From assembly GCF_003315485.1 (NCBI RefSeq), contig NZ_QNSE01000020.1:1-53626 (forward strand): 53,626 nucleotides of DNA, read 5' to 3'. The stretch is from Marinomonas rhizomae (GTDB lineage: Bacteria > Pseudomonadota > Gammaproteobacteria > Pseudomonadales > Marinomonadaceae). Under the pieces are notes generated by a model, which was not told the origin of the DNA, searched no databases, and saw only the letters and a list, made by a program, of their open reading frames with translations. Position 1 is the first letter of the stretch. Every line of letters starts with the position of its first letter. Below are positions 1 to 11,663 of this stretch, piece by piece. Both the position numbers and the translations under genes were made by a program.

Positions 1-44
1 GCATTGCTGAGCTAATGTGATTTTAAAAGCACGACTGTACTTTG

Positions 45-88
45 ACATAAAAAGAACCCCCAATGTTGTTTGTCCAACTATTGGGGGT
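45..88 (-). terminator. Rho-independent terminator of the MATE gene
   Basis: A perfect 9-bp inverted repeat (ACCCCCAAT at 56-64, ATTGGGGGT at 80-88) is followed on the minus strand by TTCTTTTTA. It lies about 70 bases after the stop of the MATE exporter gene. Confidence 0.85.
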
Positions 89-160
89 CACTTCAGAGAG
101 AGGCTTTTTTGTCGGCATGCTGAACCCAATTGAACCAAGTTTGCCTGACGTAACCGTTTC

Positions 161-1513
161 CTATGCGACTTGGCCAGACATGTCAACCTTCGACAAAGCA
201 CGCAAATACATTCTCCATGCGCACATACCGGCGAATAAGTTACCAATGAGTACGCCAATGAAAATACCTTTTAGCCCAGCCAACTCAGCACCAAGCCATA
301 GACAAGGCAAAAAGAAAGCAAATAGCCGTAACGTTGAAATGGTTAACGCCACATAAGATTTACCAAGCGCATTACAAACAGACACCATCAACATGCAAAT
401 TCCCAACGCACCAAGGCTGACAGGCACAATGATTAAATGCCAAGTTAAAATGTCCGACACAGCCTGTTCACTGGTCATGAGACGAGCCAAAGGCCCAGCT
501 AATACGAAAGTCAGTAATGCCACACAAAATTGAAACAGCAGAATAAAGCGAATTGAGATCGACACCACAGTACGAATGTCTTGAATCCGATTGGCCCCCA
601 ATAAGCGACCAACCATTGGCGGCATCGACATGGTTAACGCCAACACAGCCACAATCGAGAAAAATTCAAAACGTGAGCCCAACGCCCAAGACGCCACGGC
701 CGCCGTACCAAATCCAGCAATAAGCTTGGTCGCCAACATAGAAGAGACTGGCGGCAACAACTGACTAATCATCGCAGGCCCCATTATGTGACCAATCGCC
801 CCCAAGCTTTTGCCGATATTTAGGTCCTTCCAATCAAAGGTAATCCAATGTTTACGAGCTACTTTTGGTGCAACAATCAAAGTTCCCAAACCAAACGCCA
901 GTGTGGTCGCCATAGCTGCACCGTTCAAGCCAAGGTCAAAAGTGAAGATAAAAATAGGATCCAATACCAAGTTCAATACGCTGGTCACAATCATCATGAT
1001 GCCAGGCAACATGGTATTCCCATTGGAACGGCAAATACTGTAGTAAAAGTAAATTAACGCACCCACCCAAGCGCTGAGCAACCAGTGAGGCCAGTAAGAA
1101 TCGATAACAGGATAAACTGAGTCCGGCGCACTCAGTAACGCCAAAATAGGATGGCGTAATAGCCAAATGATCACACTAAAGAAAGCGATCCCCACACTTC
1201 CCATCATTAACACCAAACCACCTAACTGCTTGGCATAACGCGTGTTCCCTGCCCCTAAAGCACGAGAAATAATTGCCGTCGTCGCGATACCCAGTCCCAC
1301 TTGCAGACCAATTACAATCATCTGAATGGGCAAGGTAAAACCCTGTGCCGCCAACGGCAAAAGCCCCAACTGTCCGATAAAAGCACTGTCCACCAACTGA
1401 AAACTCATCAACGACAAAACGCCAAACAGCATTGGCCATGTCATGGAAAAGAGTTGTTTTGCTAAAGAACCAGATTGGGGTATTTGAGATGACATAGAAA
1501 TAGGTGTGCTCAT
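161..1513 (-). CDS. MATE family multidrug/sodium efflux transporter
   Basis: This 450-residue protein has the length and about 12 hydrophobic segments of a MATE (MatE) exporter, the inner-membrane family that extrudes drugs or metabolites against Na+ or H+. Sequence signs are the paired halves with small-residue-rich helices (for example LVDSAFIGQLG near residue 41) and the second-half segment ALTMSMPPMVGRLLGA. The first ATG and one seven codons in (MSSQ) are both possible because neither has a strong Shine-Dalgarno sequence. It is transcribed leftward, alone, and ends in a strong terminator. The substrate cannot be told from sequence. Confidence 0.9.
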   Translation of the reverse strand: MSTPISMSSQIPQSGSLAKQLFSMTWPMLFGVLSLMSFQLVDSAFIGQLGLLPLAAQGFTLPIQMIVIGLQVGLGIATTAIISRALGAGNTRYAKQLGGLVLMMGSVGIAFFSVIIWLLRHPILALLSAPDSVYPVIDSYWPHWLLSAWVGALIYFYYSICRSNGNTMLPGIMMIVTSVLNLVLDPIFIFTFDLGLNGAAMATTLAFGLGTLIVAPKVARKHWITFDWKDLNIGKSLGAIGHIMGPAMISQLLPPVSSMLATKLIAGFGTAAVASWALGSRFEFFSIVAVLALTMSMPPMVGRLLGANRIQDIRTVVSISIRFILLFQFCVALLTFVLAGPLARLMTSEQAVSDILTWHLIIVPVSLGALGICMLMVSVCNALGKSYVALTISTLRLFAFFLPCLWLGAELAGLKGIFIGVLIGNLFAGMCAWRMYLRALSKVDMSGQVA

Positions 1514-1601
1514 ACTTAAAAACTGAGTTTATATTCTAACCTACTTTGATGAAGACAGAATGACACTCACCTTCCCCTAACCCATGATGCGCTAAATAGT
1601 C

Positions 1602-2846
1602 TTATTCTTCAGCGTGACGTCGGCTGTAATTATAGCCATATCTAAGCATGATAAATGCAATCATAGAGAAGAGAACAAAGCCGCTGGCTAACGGAATAAC
1701 CGTAAAATTATAAAACTGCCCAACGAAGGTCGACAGCACAATCGCAAGCAAACTTGATAGCGACGAAATCAGTGATGCTCCAAGCCCTGCCATTTTTCCC
1801 AGCGGCTCCATCGCCATAGCATTGACGTTGCCAAACACCATACCGAAGCAAGAAAACATCACCATACCTAATCCCATAAATAGGGCAAAAGGCGGCACAC
1901 CATCGAAAAGTAAAGACACAAACAAAAGAATAAAAGCGGTCGATAACAATACTGTCAATGCGCCGATAACACAGCGCAACATGCCGACTCGTAGAACTAT
2001 TTTGCCATTTGAAAAGTTGATAACAGCAGAACCAATTGCCAACATCGCAAAGAACAAAGGAAAGCGATCACCAGTCTCATACACATCCTGAAAAATCGAT
2101 TGTGCGGTACTAATGTGCAACATTAAGCCACCAAAAATACAGCCTAATAAAACGGTATACGCCATCACATCACGACGACTTAGAACAATACGAACATCGG
2201 CCATTAATCGTTTTCGGTTGAGCGGAATACGATTTTCTTTTGATAGCGTTTCCGGCTGACGAAGCAGTAGCCATGCGCCAGCAATGCTTGCTTGAGCCAT
2301 CAACAAACCAAAAATCCAACGCCAATCTGCGACTTGCAACACCAGTTGTCCAATCGAAGGCGCAAGCATAGGCACTAAAATAAACACCATCATCACAAAA
2401 GACATAATGCGTGCCATCGCCGCGCCTTTGTACATATCTCGGATCAAGGCGCGAGAGGCAATTTTTGGTCCAGCAACGCCAAAACCTTGAATCATACGTC
2501 CCAACAAAAACACCTCAATGGACGACGCCGACAACGCCACCAAAGAACCCATAAGATACACACTGATACCAAGCAAAATACTCTTTTTCCGGCCAATAGC
2601 ATCAGACAAAGGCCCAAAGAAAATCTCACCAAACACCATTCCCAAAATCATTGCAGACACAATCCATTGGGTTTTCTGATAATCCACAATCGCTAGAGAC
2701 TCAGCAATAAAAGGAAACGCCGGCAACATGGCATCCATACTCAGCGCCGTCAGAGACATCATCAAAGCAAACAAAGCCACCAGCTCTTTTTCAGCTAAGC
2801 GCTTTACTGGCAGTCCGGTGGGTTGTGATGAATGAGAGAGTGACAT
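1602..2846 (-). CDS. Bcr/CflA-type MFS drug exporter
   Basis: A 12-helix major facilitator protein of the Bcr/CflA drug-resistance subfamily, expected to export small molecules with the proton gradient at the inner membrane. The motif GPLSDAIGRKKSILLG after helix 2 is the classic MFS motif A; VPMLAPSIGQ and the LGRMIQGFG helix are typical of Bcr-like exporters. I place the start at the ATG at 2846 (MSLSHSS), preceded by AAGGAAAAGG; an upstream in-frame TTG adds five residues but has no ribosome site. The gene is 89 bases from the MATE gene on the same strand. Its long upstream region contains terminator-like structure (see 2955-3150). Confidence 0.9.
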   Translation of the reverse strand: MSLSHSSQPTGLPVKRLAEKELVALFALMMSLTALSMDAMLPAFPFIAESLAIVDYQKTQWIVSAMILGMVFGEIFFGPLSDAIGRKKSILLGISVYLMGSLVALSASSIEVFLLGRMIQGFGVAGPKIASRALIRDMYKGAAMARIMSFVMMVFILVPMLAPSIGQLVLQVADWRWIFGLLMAQASIAGAWLLLRQPETLSKENRIPLNRKRLMADVRIVLSRRDVMAYTVLLGCIFGGLMLHISTAQSIFQDVYETGDRFPLFFAMLAIGSAVINFSNGKIVLRVGMLRCVIGALTVLLSTAFILLFVSLLFDGVPPFALFMGLGMVMFSCFGMVFGNVNAMAMEPLGKMAGLGASLISSLSSLLAIVLSTFVGQFYNFTVIPLASGFVLFSMIAFIMLRYGYNYSRRHAEE

Positions 2847-2954
2847 CCTTTTCCTTAGCAATGGGTAAAATGGCTCAATAGTTTACTCGTCATGATGAAT
2901 AAAAAGAAAACTAAATTTCATTCATCAATGCTGCGCCAAGATAAAACAATACAA

Positions 2955-2993
2955 TAAAAAAAGCGTGATCAATAAAATCATTGCATCACGCTT
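2955..2993 (-). terminator. Terminator-like hairpin upstream of the MFS gene
   Basis: A 9-bp stem (2961-2969 with 2985-2993) and 15-base loop, followed leftward by a seven-T run. It faces the MFS gene from upstream rather than following a coding sequence. Confidence 0.6.
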
Positions 2994-3150
2994 ACTGAGT
3001 GTTACCGCAATTTATCTAAAGTCTATTTATCTACTTTAGAATTTAATTGAAGCACTATGAGAAATGTTGTTCTTCATACCATTTTAGGTATGTTAATTTC
3101 TGGAGCGAGATAGAATAATTTGCAGTATTACGTGCTGCACGCCTTAGACA
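2955..3150 (-). ncRNA. Candidate small RNA or structured leader of the MFS gene
   Basis: On the minus strand this stretch has two small hairpins followed by an intrinsic-terminator-like hairpin (AAGCGTGAT/ATCACGCTT at 2961-2993, then seven T). No gene upstream on this strand needs a terminator, and the MFS start is about 110 bases further on. It is either a free-standing sRNA or an attenuated 5' leader. The right-hand end is a guess; no promoter was pinned down and no known riboswitch was recognised. Confidence 0.3.
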
Positions 3151-3203
3151 AATTACGTATGATAAAACTCCCCTTTACACATTCTTTAATTTAGAAGGAA
3201 TCT

Positions 3204-4790
3204 ATGGAATTCATTTGGATCTTATTCGCATTCGTCTGCGGACTGGCTGTCAAGATGATCAATTTACCACCACTAATTGGTTTCTTATTGGCTGGTTTTT
3301 TACTTAACTATGCGGGCCTAGAACCAAGTAGCACATTGGACTCTCTTGCCAACATTGGCATTACGCTCATGCTATTTAGTATCGGTTTGAAATTGCATGT
3401 TAAAGACCTCCTAAAACGTGAAGTATGGGCTTCTACATTAAGTCATATGGGAATAAGCACCGTCATTTTTGCCGGTATCGCCCTGCTACTCGGCACATTG
3501 AGCCTGCCGTATTTTGGTTTACTTGATTTTAAAACCGCTGCTCTACTTGGTTTTGCCCTCAGTTTTTCCAGCACAGTTTGTGTTATGAAATTACTGGAAG
3601 AAAGCAGCGAACTTAAAACTCGTCACGGACAACTATCTCTTGGCATTCTGGTTATGCAGGACATAGTCGCGGTGATTTTTCTTGTGGCCGCCACAGGTAA
3701 GATTCCGTCTATCTGGGCACTGGGGTTATTTGGCTTACTACTGATTCGCCCTGTTATAAACAAGGTCGTCGACAAGGCTGGCCACGGGGAAATGCTGCCA
3801 TTAACGGGACTATTTCTTGCGCTAGGTGGCTACGAGCTATTCTACTTGGTGGGCGTTAAAGGCGATTTAGGAGCGCTGATTTTCGGTATTCTATTGGCCT
3901 CTCATTCTAAAGCCGCTGAAATGAATAAGTCCCTAATGAACTTCAAGGACCTATTCTTGATAGGCTTCTTTTTATCCATTGGTTTTACCGCCCTACCAAC
4001 ATTAAGCATGATCGGCATCAGTCTGATCATTACCTTAGTCATTTTGGCAAAGTTCGCTCTCTTCTTCTTGCTACTAACCAAGATGAAACTACGCGGTCGA
4101 ACATCCTTCCTGTCGTCAATGATTCTGTCAAACTACAGCGAATTTGGCCTCATTGTCGTTGCTCTGAGTGTGGCGAACGGCTGGTTAGAAAAAGAATGGC
4201 TGGTTGTTTTGGCTCTCGCCGTGTCTTTTTCTTTCGTTATTACCAGTATTTTGTACCGCAACGTTCATCGCATGTACCGTAAAAACAAAGACGTCATTCG
4301 CCGGTTTGAAAGTGCAGACTGCTTACCTGAAGACCGCTTCGTGCAACCGGTAAACAGCGATATTTTGGTGGTAGGTTTAGGTCGAGTTGGACGCGGGGCA
4401 TTCGAATCGTTAAAAGGTTTTGTAGGCGATACTGTTGCCGGTATGGATGCCGATCGTAACCGTATCAACCAAATGCAAGCCGACCAAGAAAACGTCTTTT
4501 ACGGCGACGGTGAAGACGCCGACTTGTGGGAGCGTTTAGACACCTCTCGAATTGATTTGGTCTTGCTGGCTCTGCCTGCCGCAGAAGATACAACCAATGT
4601 CGCCATCCAGTTGCGTAAAGCCAACTACACAGGACAAATCGCCGCGATTGCTCGCTACCAAGATGAAAGAGATATTCTCATCAACAGCGGCATAGACAAC
4701 GTTTTCAACTTCTATACCGAAGCTGGTACTGGTTTTGCGGAAGAAAGTTTGGCGCTCATTCGACCAATGGACAACGCTACGCCATCCTAG
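3204..4790 (+). CDS. CPA2 family monovalent cation/proton antiporter with TrkA-N domain
   Basis: A 528-residue inner-membrane antiporter of the CPA2 (KefB/KefC/YbaL) family, expected to exchange K+ or Na+ for H+. About 12 hydrophobic segments fill residues 1-350, with the family motif VMQDIVAV at 150-157. A cytoplasmic Rossmann TrkA-N (RCK) domain follows, with its nucleotide-binding loop GLGRVG at 391-396 preceded by SDILVV. The C-terminus lacks the longer tail of KefC. The start has a clear AGAAGGA site 6 bases upstream. It stands alone, divergent from the MFS gene, and ends at a bidirectional terminator. Glutathione gating is not predicted from sequence. Confidence 0.9.
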   Translation: MEFIWILFAFVCGLAVKMINLPPLIGFLLAGFLLNYAGLEPSSTLDSLANIGITLMLFSIGLKLHVKDLLKREVWASTLSHMGISTVIFAGIALLLGTLSLPYFGLLDFKTAALLGFALSFSSTVCVMKLLEESSELKTRHGQLSLGILVMQDIVAVIFLVAATGKIPSIWALGLFGLLLIRPVINKVVDKAGHGEMLPLTGLFLALGGYELFYLVGVKGDLGALIFGILLASHSKAAEMNKSLMNFKDLFLIGFFLSIGFTALPTLSMIGISLIITLVILAKFALFFLLLTKMKLRGRTSFLSSMILSNYSEFGLIVVALSVANGWLEKEWLVVLALAVSFSFVITSILYRNVHRMYRKNKDVIRRFESADCLPEDRFVQPVNSDILVVGLGRVGRGAFESLKGFVGDTVAGMDADRNRINQMQADQENVFYGDGEDADLWERLDTSRIDLVLLALPAAEDTTNVAIQLRKANYTGQIAAIARYQDERDILINSGIDNVFNFYTEAGTGFAEESLALIRPMDNATPS

Positions 4791-4833
4791 TCATTGAAAA
4801 AATTAAACGCTTAAAATCTTATGCGCTATAACT

Positions 4834-4870
4834 AAAAACGCGGTGCCATTAACATGGCACCGCGTTTTTT
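4834..4870. terminator. Bidirectional terminator between antiporter and DUF6435 gene
   Basis: CGCGGTGCCAT (4839-4849) pairs perfectly with ATGGCACCGCG (4854-4864) around a TAAC loop. It is flanked by A5 on the left and T6 on the right, so it can end both convergent transcripts. Confidence 0.9.
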
Positions 4871-4877
4871 ATTAAAT

Positions 4878-5048
4878 CTATTTAGACCCAGCTTCATCTA
4901 TCTTCACTTTCAAAGCTTCGGCTTTTTCTGTCAGCTCTGAATAGAGCCTGATGTCGCCGCCGCGTTGGGCTTGCATGGCTTTTTCTAGTAGCTCACCATA
5001 TTCTTTGTCGAGCTTTTTAATCGGGTCGGACTTTAGAAAAGAAAACAT
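4878..5048 (-). CDS. Small DUF6435-like protein
   Basis: A 56-residue basic/acidic helical protein starting MFSFLKSDPIKKL, with a likely two-helix coiled structure (LDKEYGELLEKAMQAQRGGDI then LTEKAEALKVKIDEA). It resembles the small DUF6435 proteins of marine gammaproteobacteria, whose function is unknown. An upstream in-frame ATG would add ten residues (MLLTHNNRLI); the shorter start is preferred because the family begins with MFSF. It stands alone between the antiporter and gltD. Confidence 0.7.
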   Translation of the reverse strand: MFSFLKSDPIKKLDKEYGELLEKAMQAQRGGDIRLYSELTEKAEALKVKIDEAGSK

Positions 5049-5133
5049 AATTAGCCTGTTGTTGTGAGTTAATAACATTCATACGTGACGGAACAAGATT
5101 TAGATCGCTTTAACCTTGCATATCATCAAAACG

Positions 5134-5166
5134 AAAACGCCAATCAGATTTCTCTGACTGGCGTTT
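5134..5166 (-). terminator. Terminator after gltD
   Basis: AAACGCCAATCAGA and TCTGACTGGCGTTT form a 14-bp stem with one G-U pair. On the minus strand it is followed by a T-rich stretch, 41 bases past the gltD stop. Confidence 0.8.
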
Positions 5167-5206
5167 AATTCAAAGTAACACAACCTTGCTAGCTCAGTCG
5201 TTATGG

Positions 5207-6634
<1,428 letters not shown>

Positions 6635-6645
6635 CTATCTCCTTG

Positions 6646-6665
6646 GCTGCCTGTAAACAGGCAGC
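6646..6665 (-). promoter_or_regulatory. Hairpin in the gltB-gltD spacer, before the gltD ribosome site
   Basis: GCTGCCTG and CAGGCAGC pair perfectly around a four-base loop. The hairpin ends one base before the AAGGAG site of gltD on the minus strand. With no T-run it is not a terminator; it may protect mRNA ends or set the GltB:GltD ratio. A weaker 7-bp repeat lies at 6702-6731. Confidence 0.5.
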
Positions 6666-6746
6666 GCTTCTCTCAAATGGGTCAGACTGATTCGTTCACA
6701 ACGCTTGGTTCGTTTCATCACAAGCCAAGCGCTATAACAGCGTGTT

Positions 6747-9700
6747 TTATTCCGGACGTTGACGAGTGCTTGCCAATAGCGCGCCTAAGCTGGCGGCTTT
6801 TGGTTTGACTAGCCAGAACTTGCCAATGTAGTCATAGAAGTTTTCTAAGATCTCTTGGCCCCATTCGCTGTCAGTTTCTCGGACGTATTCTTCGATCACA
6901 GAGCGAAGGTGTGAGCGATACTCTTCCGTTAATTCCGTACCAATACGGTGAATTTCAACCAATTCATGATTGTATTTATCCACAAAGGTACGGTCTAAAT
7001 CGAGCACGTAAGCGAAACCGCCAGTCATGCCCGCACCAAAGTTGTAACCAGTATTTCCAAGGACAGTCACCATACCGCCGGTCATGTATTCACAGCAGTG
7101 ATCGCCTGCGCCTTCGATAACAGTATGAGTGCCAGAATTACGTACAGCAAAACGTTCACCTGCCGTACCTGCCGCAAACAACTTACCGCCCGTCGCACCA
7201 TACAAACAGGTGTTACCGATAATGGCCGAATCTTGTGATTGGAAGACAGATCCTTTTGGTGGACGAATAACCAATTTTCCGCCTGTCATGCCTTTACCAA
7301 CGTAGTCGTTCGCATCGCCTTCCAGGTACATGTTTAAACCACCCGCGTTCCATACTCCAAAACTCTGACCAGCCGTACCAGCCAACTTCAATGTTAATGG
7401 AGTATCAGACATACCTTGATTACCGTAGCGCTTCGCTATTTCACCAGACAAACGCGCACCGATAGAACGGTCACAGTTGGTCACATCAAAAGCAAATTCG
7501 CCACCTTCTTTCTCTTCGACCACTTCTTTAACCGTATCCCACATTTTCAAAGCCAATAGACCTTTATCGTGTGGCGGATTAAATGGCGCCTGACAATATT
7601 GTGCTTTATCCGCTGGAATCAAATCATTTTTTAAGATCGGAGATAAGTCTAAGTTACGCTGCTTATCGGTTTCACCTGGTAAGATAGCCAACAGATCTGT
7701 ACGACCAATCAAATCTTGTAGCTTTGCAACACCAAGCTTTGCCAACCATAGGCGTGTATCTTCAGCCATAAAGCGGAAGAAGTTTTTGATCATTTCTACT
7801 GTGCCGATGAAATGTTCATCACGTAGCATTTGATCTTGAGTCGCCACACCGGTCGCACAGTTGTTCAAGTGACAAATACGCAAGAACTTACAACCCATAG
7901 CAACCATTGGTGTGGTACCAAAGCCAAAGCTTTCCGCACCAAGAATCGCGGCTTTCACTACATCTAGACCCGTTTTCAAACCGCCATCTGTTTGTAGGCG
8001 AATGTTGCCACGAAGATCATTAGAACGAAGCGCTTGTTGCGCTTCCGCTAAACCTAGTTCCCAAGGTGAGCCCGCATGGCGAATCGACGTAATTGGCGAG
8101 GCTGCTGTACCGCCGTCATAACCAGAGATAGTGATCAAATCCGCGTACGCTTTCGCGACACCTGCGGCGATCGTACCAACACCTGGTTCAGAAACCAGTT
8201 TCACCGATACCAAGGCATCTGGGTTTACTTGTTTCAAATCGAAAATCAGCTGTGCCAAATCCTCGATAGAATAAATATCATGATGTGGCGGTGGTGAAAT
8301 CAAGGTAACACCTGGAACCGCGTAACGTAGTCGAGCAATTAAGCCGTTTACCTTACCGCCTGGCAATTGACCACCTTCGCCTGGTTTCGCACCTTGTGCC
8401 ACTTTAATCTGCAGGACTTCGGCGTTGACTAAGTATTCTGGTGTCACACCAAAACGGCCAGACGCGATTTGCTTGATCTTAGAACGACGCTCAGTACCGT
8501 GACGAGCTGGATCTTCACCACCCTCACCAGAATTAGAGCGACAGCCTAATTCATTCATCGCTTGCGCCAAGGCTTCGTGTGCTTCTGGCGACAAGGCACC
8601 CAAAGACATACCCGCTGAATCGAAGCGTGGCAGAATCGTTTCAATGGATTCTACTTCGTCCAGCGCAATAGATTTCGCCTTATCGGATAAGGTAAACAAG
8701 TCACGCAGCATAGAGGCAGGACGGTTGTTAACCAGTTCTGTGTATTTAGTGAAGTCTTCAAAACGACCGCTACCCACAGCTGTTTGCAAGTTGCGCACAA
8801 CATCCGGGTTAAACGCATGGTATTCCGCTTCATGAACGTATTTTAGATAACCGCCCTGTTGAATCGGTTTACGCAACTTCCATGCATTGTTTGCGATGGA
8901 TGTTTGATCTTTTTGGAAATCTTCAAAGCGCGCGCCCTTGATACGACTTGGAACGCCTTTGAAGCATAGATCAACCACTTTAGAGTCTAAACCAACCGCT
9001 TCAAACAACTGCGCACCACGGTAAGAGGCAATCGTCGAGATCCCCATCTTAGAGATAATCTTCATTAAGCCCTTGTTAATACCTTTACGGTATTTAACGT
9101 GACAAGCAATCGGATCACCCAACACCTCACCTTTATTTATCATGTCATTGATTAAGCGATAAGAAAGGTAGGGATAAACCGCTGTCGCACCAAAGCCAAG
9201 TAACACGGCAAATTGATGAGGATCACGAACAAAGCCAGTGTCAGCGATAATATTAGAATCACAACGCAAACCTTGCTTAGACAAATAATGATGTACCGCG
9301 CCTACGGCCATTGGTGCAGGAATTGGCAAATGGCCTTTCTCAATATCACGGTCAGTCAAGACAAGGATAACCGCGCCATTACGTACTACCTCTTCCGCTT
9401 TTAGCTGTAAATCTTTAATCGCTTGCTCAAGAGAAACGTTTTCTGGATTGTAATTAGTGTTCAAACGTACCAAACGGAAACGGTGATCATCTAATGCCAA
9501 CAAACGGCTGTATTTACGTGGTGATAAGACAGGCGAAGACAAAATAATACGGTTTGCGTGTTTTGGTGTTTCTTCAAATAAGTTACGTTCCACACCGATA
9601 CACGTTTCCAATGACATCACCACTGATTCACGTAGCGGATCGATAGGCGGATTGGTTACCTGCGCAAACTTCTGACGGAAATAGTCTGTAACAGGGCGAG

Positions 9701-11198
9701 TCTGGCTAGACATAACAGCCATCGGCGTATCATCCCCCATAGAACCAACTGCTTCATGACCACTTTCAGCCAATGGACGGAAAATTTGCTCGCGCTCTTC
9801 AAAAGACACTTGGAACATCTTCTGATATGTGAGCATTTCTTCTTTGGTGAAAGGTTCGAATTCAAGAGACGACTCTTCTAACAAAGACTCAATACGAATC
9901 GCTTCCTGCTTCAACCATTTTTTGTACGGATGCATGGACTTCAGACGATTATCAATGTCGTCTGTGTGGAGCACTTTGCCGTTTTGCGTATCGATGACCA
10001 ACATTTGGCCTGGGCCAACTCGCCCTTTTGACACAACGTCTTCTGATTTGTAGCCATAAGTCCCTACTTCAGAAGCCAGCGTGATAAAGCCATTTTTAGT
10101 AATAACCCAACGCGCAGGGCGCAAACCGTTACGGTCAAGCATACAAACCGCATGACGTCCGTCTGTCATAACCAAACCAGCTGGGCCGTCCCAAGGATCC
10201 ATATGCATAGAATTGTACTGATAGAAAGCACGCAACTCTGGATCCATGTTTTCAACGTTTTGCCACGCTGGCGGAATGATCAAACGTGCCGCACGAAAAA
10301 TATCCACGCCACCCGTAACCAAGACTTCCAACATGTTGTCCATGGAAGAAGAGTCAGAACCAGTCAAGTTAACAATTGGCTGCAAGTCTTGTAGCTCTGG
10401 AATCAACGGCGTACGTAGCTTACTGCTACGAGCCAATGCCCAGTTACGGTTACCTTCGATGGTATTGATCTCACCGTTGTGCGCCAACATACGAAATGGT
10501 TGCGCCAATGGCCACTTAGGAAGCGTATTAGTCGAGAAACGTTGGTGGAAAACACAAATCGCTGTTTGCATTTTTTCGTTGCCTAAATCTTTATAAAAGA
10601 AAGGCAAATCTACTGGCATCATTAAGCCTTTGTACGCCAACACCTTGTCGGACAAAGAACAGATGTAGAAGTTTTCGTATTCCGACAACGCGATTTCAGT
10701 TTGGCGACGAGCCACAAACAAACGCGTTGCGAAAGTACGAGCATCCATACGGTTGCTGTCGACAAATACTTGCTCAATACGAGGCAAGCAATCCATCGCG
10801 ATAATACCTAGGCAAGACGCATCAATAGGAACTTCACGCCAACCTACAACATTCAGACCTTCATCGGTCAATTTTTTCGTTAAGGTTTCACGTTGCTCAC
10901 TTGCAAGCGCGTCATCTTGATCAAGAAACACCATGCCGATACCGTAAAGGTCAGACAGAGTGTGATTAAATAAAGCGTGCGCTTCACCACGTAAAAAAAG
11001 ATCCGGCTTTTGGATAAGAAGACCACAGCCGTCACCTGTTTTGCCATCGGCAGCGATGCCGCCACGGTGTGTCATACATGTCAAAGATTCAATGGCTGTC
11101 TTAAGTAATTCATGGCTAGTATTGCCTTCCATATGAGCAATTAAGCCAAAGCCACAGTTGTCTTTGAACTCGCCAGGACGATAAAGGCCTGCATTCAT
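6747..11198 (-). CDS. gltB: Glutamate synthase large (alpha) subunit
   Basis: The cytoplasmic alpha subunit of glutamate synthase, 1483 residues, the normal size. A 14-residue propeptide precedes Cys15 (FKDN-CGFG), the expected N-terminal nucleophile of the glutaminase domain after cleavage. The FMN-binding synthase domain follows ([30 protein letters not shown]). The 3Fe-4S cysteines lie in [15 protein letters not shown], and a C-terminal glycine-rich beta-helix ([14 protein letters not shown]) ends the protein. GGGAG lies before the ATG. It is the first gene of the gltBD operon and is separated from damX by about 465 bases. Confidence 0.98.
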   Translation of the reverse strand: MNAGLYRPGEFKDNCGFGLIAHMEGNTSHELLKTAIESLTCMTHRGGIAADGKTGDGCGLLIQKPDLFLRGEAHALFNHTLSDLYGIGMVFLDQDDALASEQRETLTKKLTDEGLNVVGWREVPIDASCLGIIAMDCLPRIEQVFVDSNRMDARTFATRLFVARRQTEIALSEYENFYICSLSDKVLAYKGLMMPVDLPFFYKDLGNEKMQTAICVFHQRFSTNTLPKWPLAQPFRMLAHNGEINTIEGNRNWALARSSKLRTPLIPELQDLQPIVNLTGSDSSSMDNMLEVLVTGGVDIFRAARLIIPPAWQNVENMDPELRAFYQYNSMHMDPWDGPAGLVMTDGRHAVCMLDRNGLRPARWVITKNGFITLASEVGTYGYKSEDVVSKGRVGPGQMLVIDTQNGKVLHTDDIDNRLKSMHPYKKWLKQEAIRIESLLEESSLEFEPFTKEEMLTYQKMFQVSFEEREQIFRPLAESGHEAVGSMGDDTPMAVMSSQTRPVTDYFRQKFAQVTNPPIDPLRESVVMSLETCIGVERNLFEETPKHANRIILSSPVLSPRKYSRLLALDDHRFRLVRLNTNYNPENVSLEQAIKDLQLKAEEVVRNGAVILVLTDRDIEKGHLPIPAPMAVGAVHHYLSKQGLRCDSNIIADTGFVRDPHQFAVLLGFGATAVYPYLSYRLINDMINKGEVLGDPIACHVKYRKGINKGLMKIISKMGISTIASYRGAQLFEAVGLDSKVVDLCFKGVPSRIKGARFEDFQKDQTSIANNAWKLRKPIQQGGYLKYVHEAEYHAFNPDVVRNLQTAVGSGRFEDFTKYTELVNNRPASMLRDLFTLSDKAKSIALDEVESIETILPRFDSAGMSLGALSPEAHEALAQAMNELGCRSNSGEGGEDPARHGTERRSKIKQIASGRFGVTPEYLVNAEVLQIKVAQGAKPGEGGQLPGGKVNGLIARLRYAVPGVTLISPPPHHDIYSIEDLAQLIFDLKQVNPDALVSVKLVSEPGVGTIAAGVAKAYADLITISGYDGGTAASPITSIRHAGSPWELGLAEAQQALRSNDLRGNIRLQTDGGLKTGLDVVKAAILGAESFGFGTTPMVAMGCKFLRICHLNNCATGVATQDQMLRDEHFIGTVEMIKNFFRFMAEDTRLWLAKLGVAKLQDLIGRTDLLAILPGETDKQRNLDLSPILKNDLIPADKAQYCQAPFNPPHDKGLLALKMWDTVKEVVEEKEGGEFAFDVTNCDRSIGARLSGEIAKRYGNQGMSDTPLTLKLAGTAGQSFGVWNAGGLNMYLEGDANDYVGKGMTGGKLVIRPPKGSVFQSQDSAIIGNTCLYGATGGKLFAAGTAGERFAVRNSGTHTVIEGAGDHCCEYMTGGMVTVLGNTGYNFGAGMTGGFAYVLDLDRTFVDKYNHELVEIHRIGTELTEEYRSHLRSVIEEYVRETDSEWGQEILENFYDYIGKFWLVKPKAASLGALLASTRQRPE

Positions 11199-11663
11199 AC
11201 ACCAACTCCCACAGTTGAAACATAAAAAAATAAAAATTAGATATAAATTCGATTATCAGGTGGCTGGACTAAAAAGCGAAAAGCTCGCTTCGAGAATGAC
11301 TATCATCTACCCAAAACACCACCGAAATGGACGATCATACTACCCTGACGAAGAGCACTACTCAAACGAGCGCAGGCCTACTTTATGTTATTTTGGCGTT
11401 TTTTATAGGGGTTTTAGCGGCAAATAGCGCGGACTTAGAGAATTATCTATGGCTGGAGTTTTTCCAAACAGAAAATTCCACTGTTCATTCATGTTTTTCA
11501 GAGAATTACAGTGATTTTTACTAAATTAGGGGGGATGCTATACAAAACCTTCACAAAAAGAGGCTTTGGCAACGTTTTATACACTTTGAGCCAGAAGAAA
11601 ACTCGGAATCCTCAATATAAAACAAAAAGGGTAAACGCCAATCAGCCTTAATTTTTCAGAAAG
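11199..11663. other. Intergenic region between damX and gltB
   Basis: No convincing gene. It should contain the gltB promoter and leader. A plus-strand frame at 11327-11524 (65 codons, one hydrophobic stretch) has no ribosome site and no recognisable relative. No clear terminator hairpin follows damX. Confidence 0.6.

Larger units (their letters stand above)
2847..3203. other. Divergent intergenic region between MFS exporter and antiporter
   Basis: No protein gene is visible. The region must hold the promoters of both divergent genes. Inverted repeats are CTAAAGT/ACTTTAG (3017-3040), CATACC/GGTATG (3075-3092) and a strong 9-bp hairpin with a T-run pointing leftward (2955-2993). Confidence 0.7.

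Noticed and set aside
135..149. 15-base exact match CCAAGTTTGCCTGAC shared with 38925-38939
   Set aside because: About one such match is expected by chance in a window of this size; neither flank extends it.
11327..11524. 65-codon plus-strand frame with one hydrophobic stretch in the gltB upstream gap
   Set aside because: No ribosome site, no recognisable family, and it lies in what should be the gltB promoter region.
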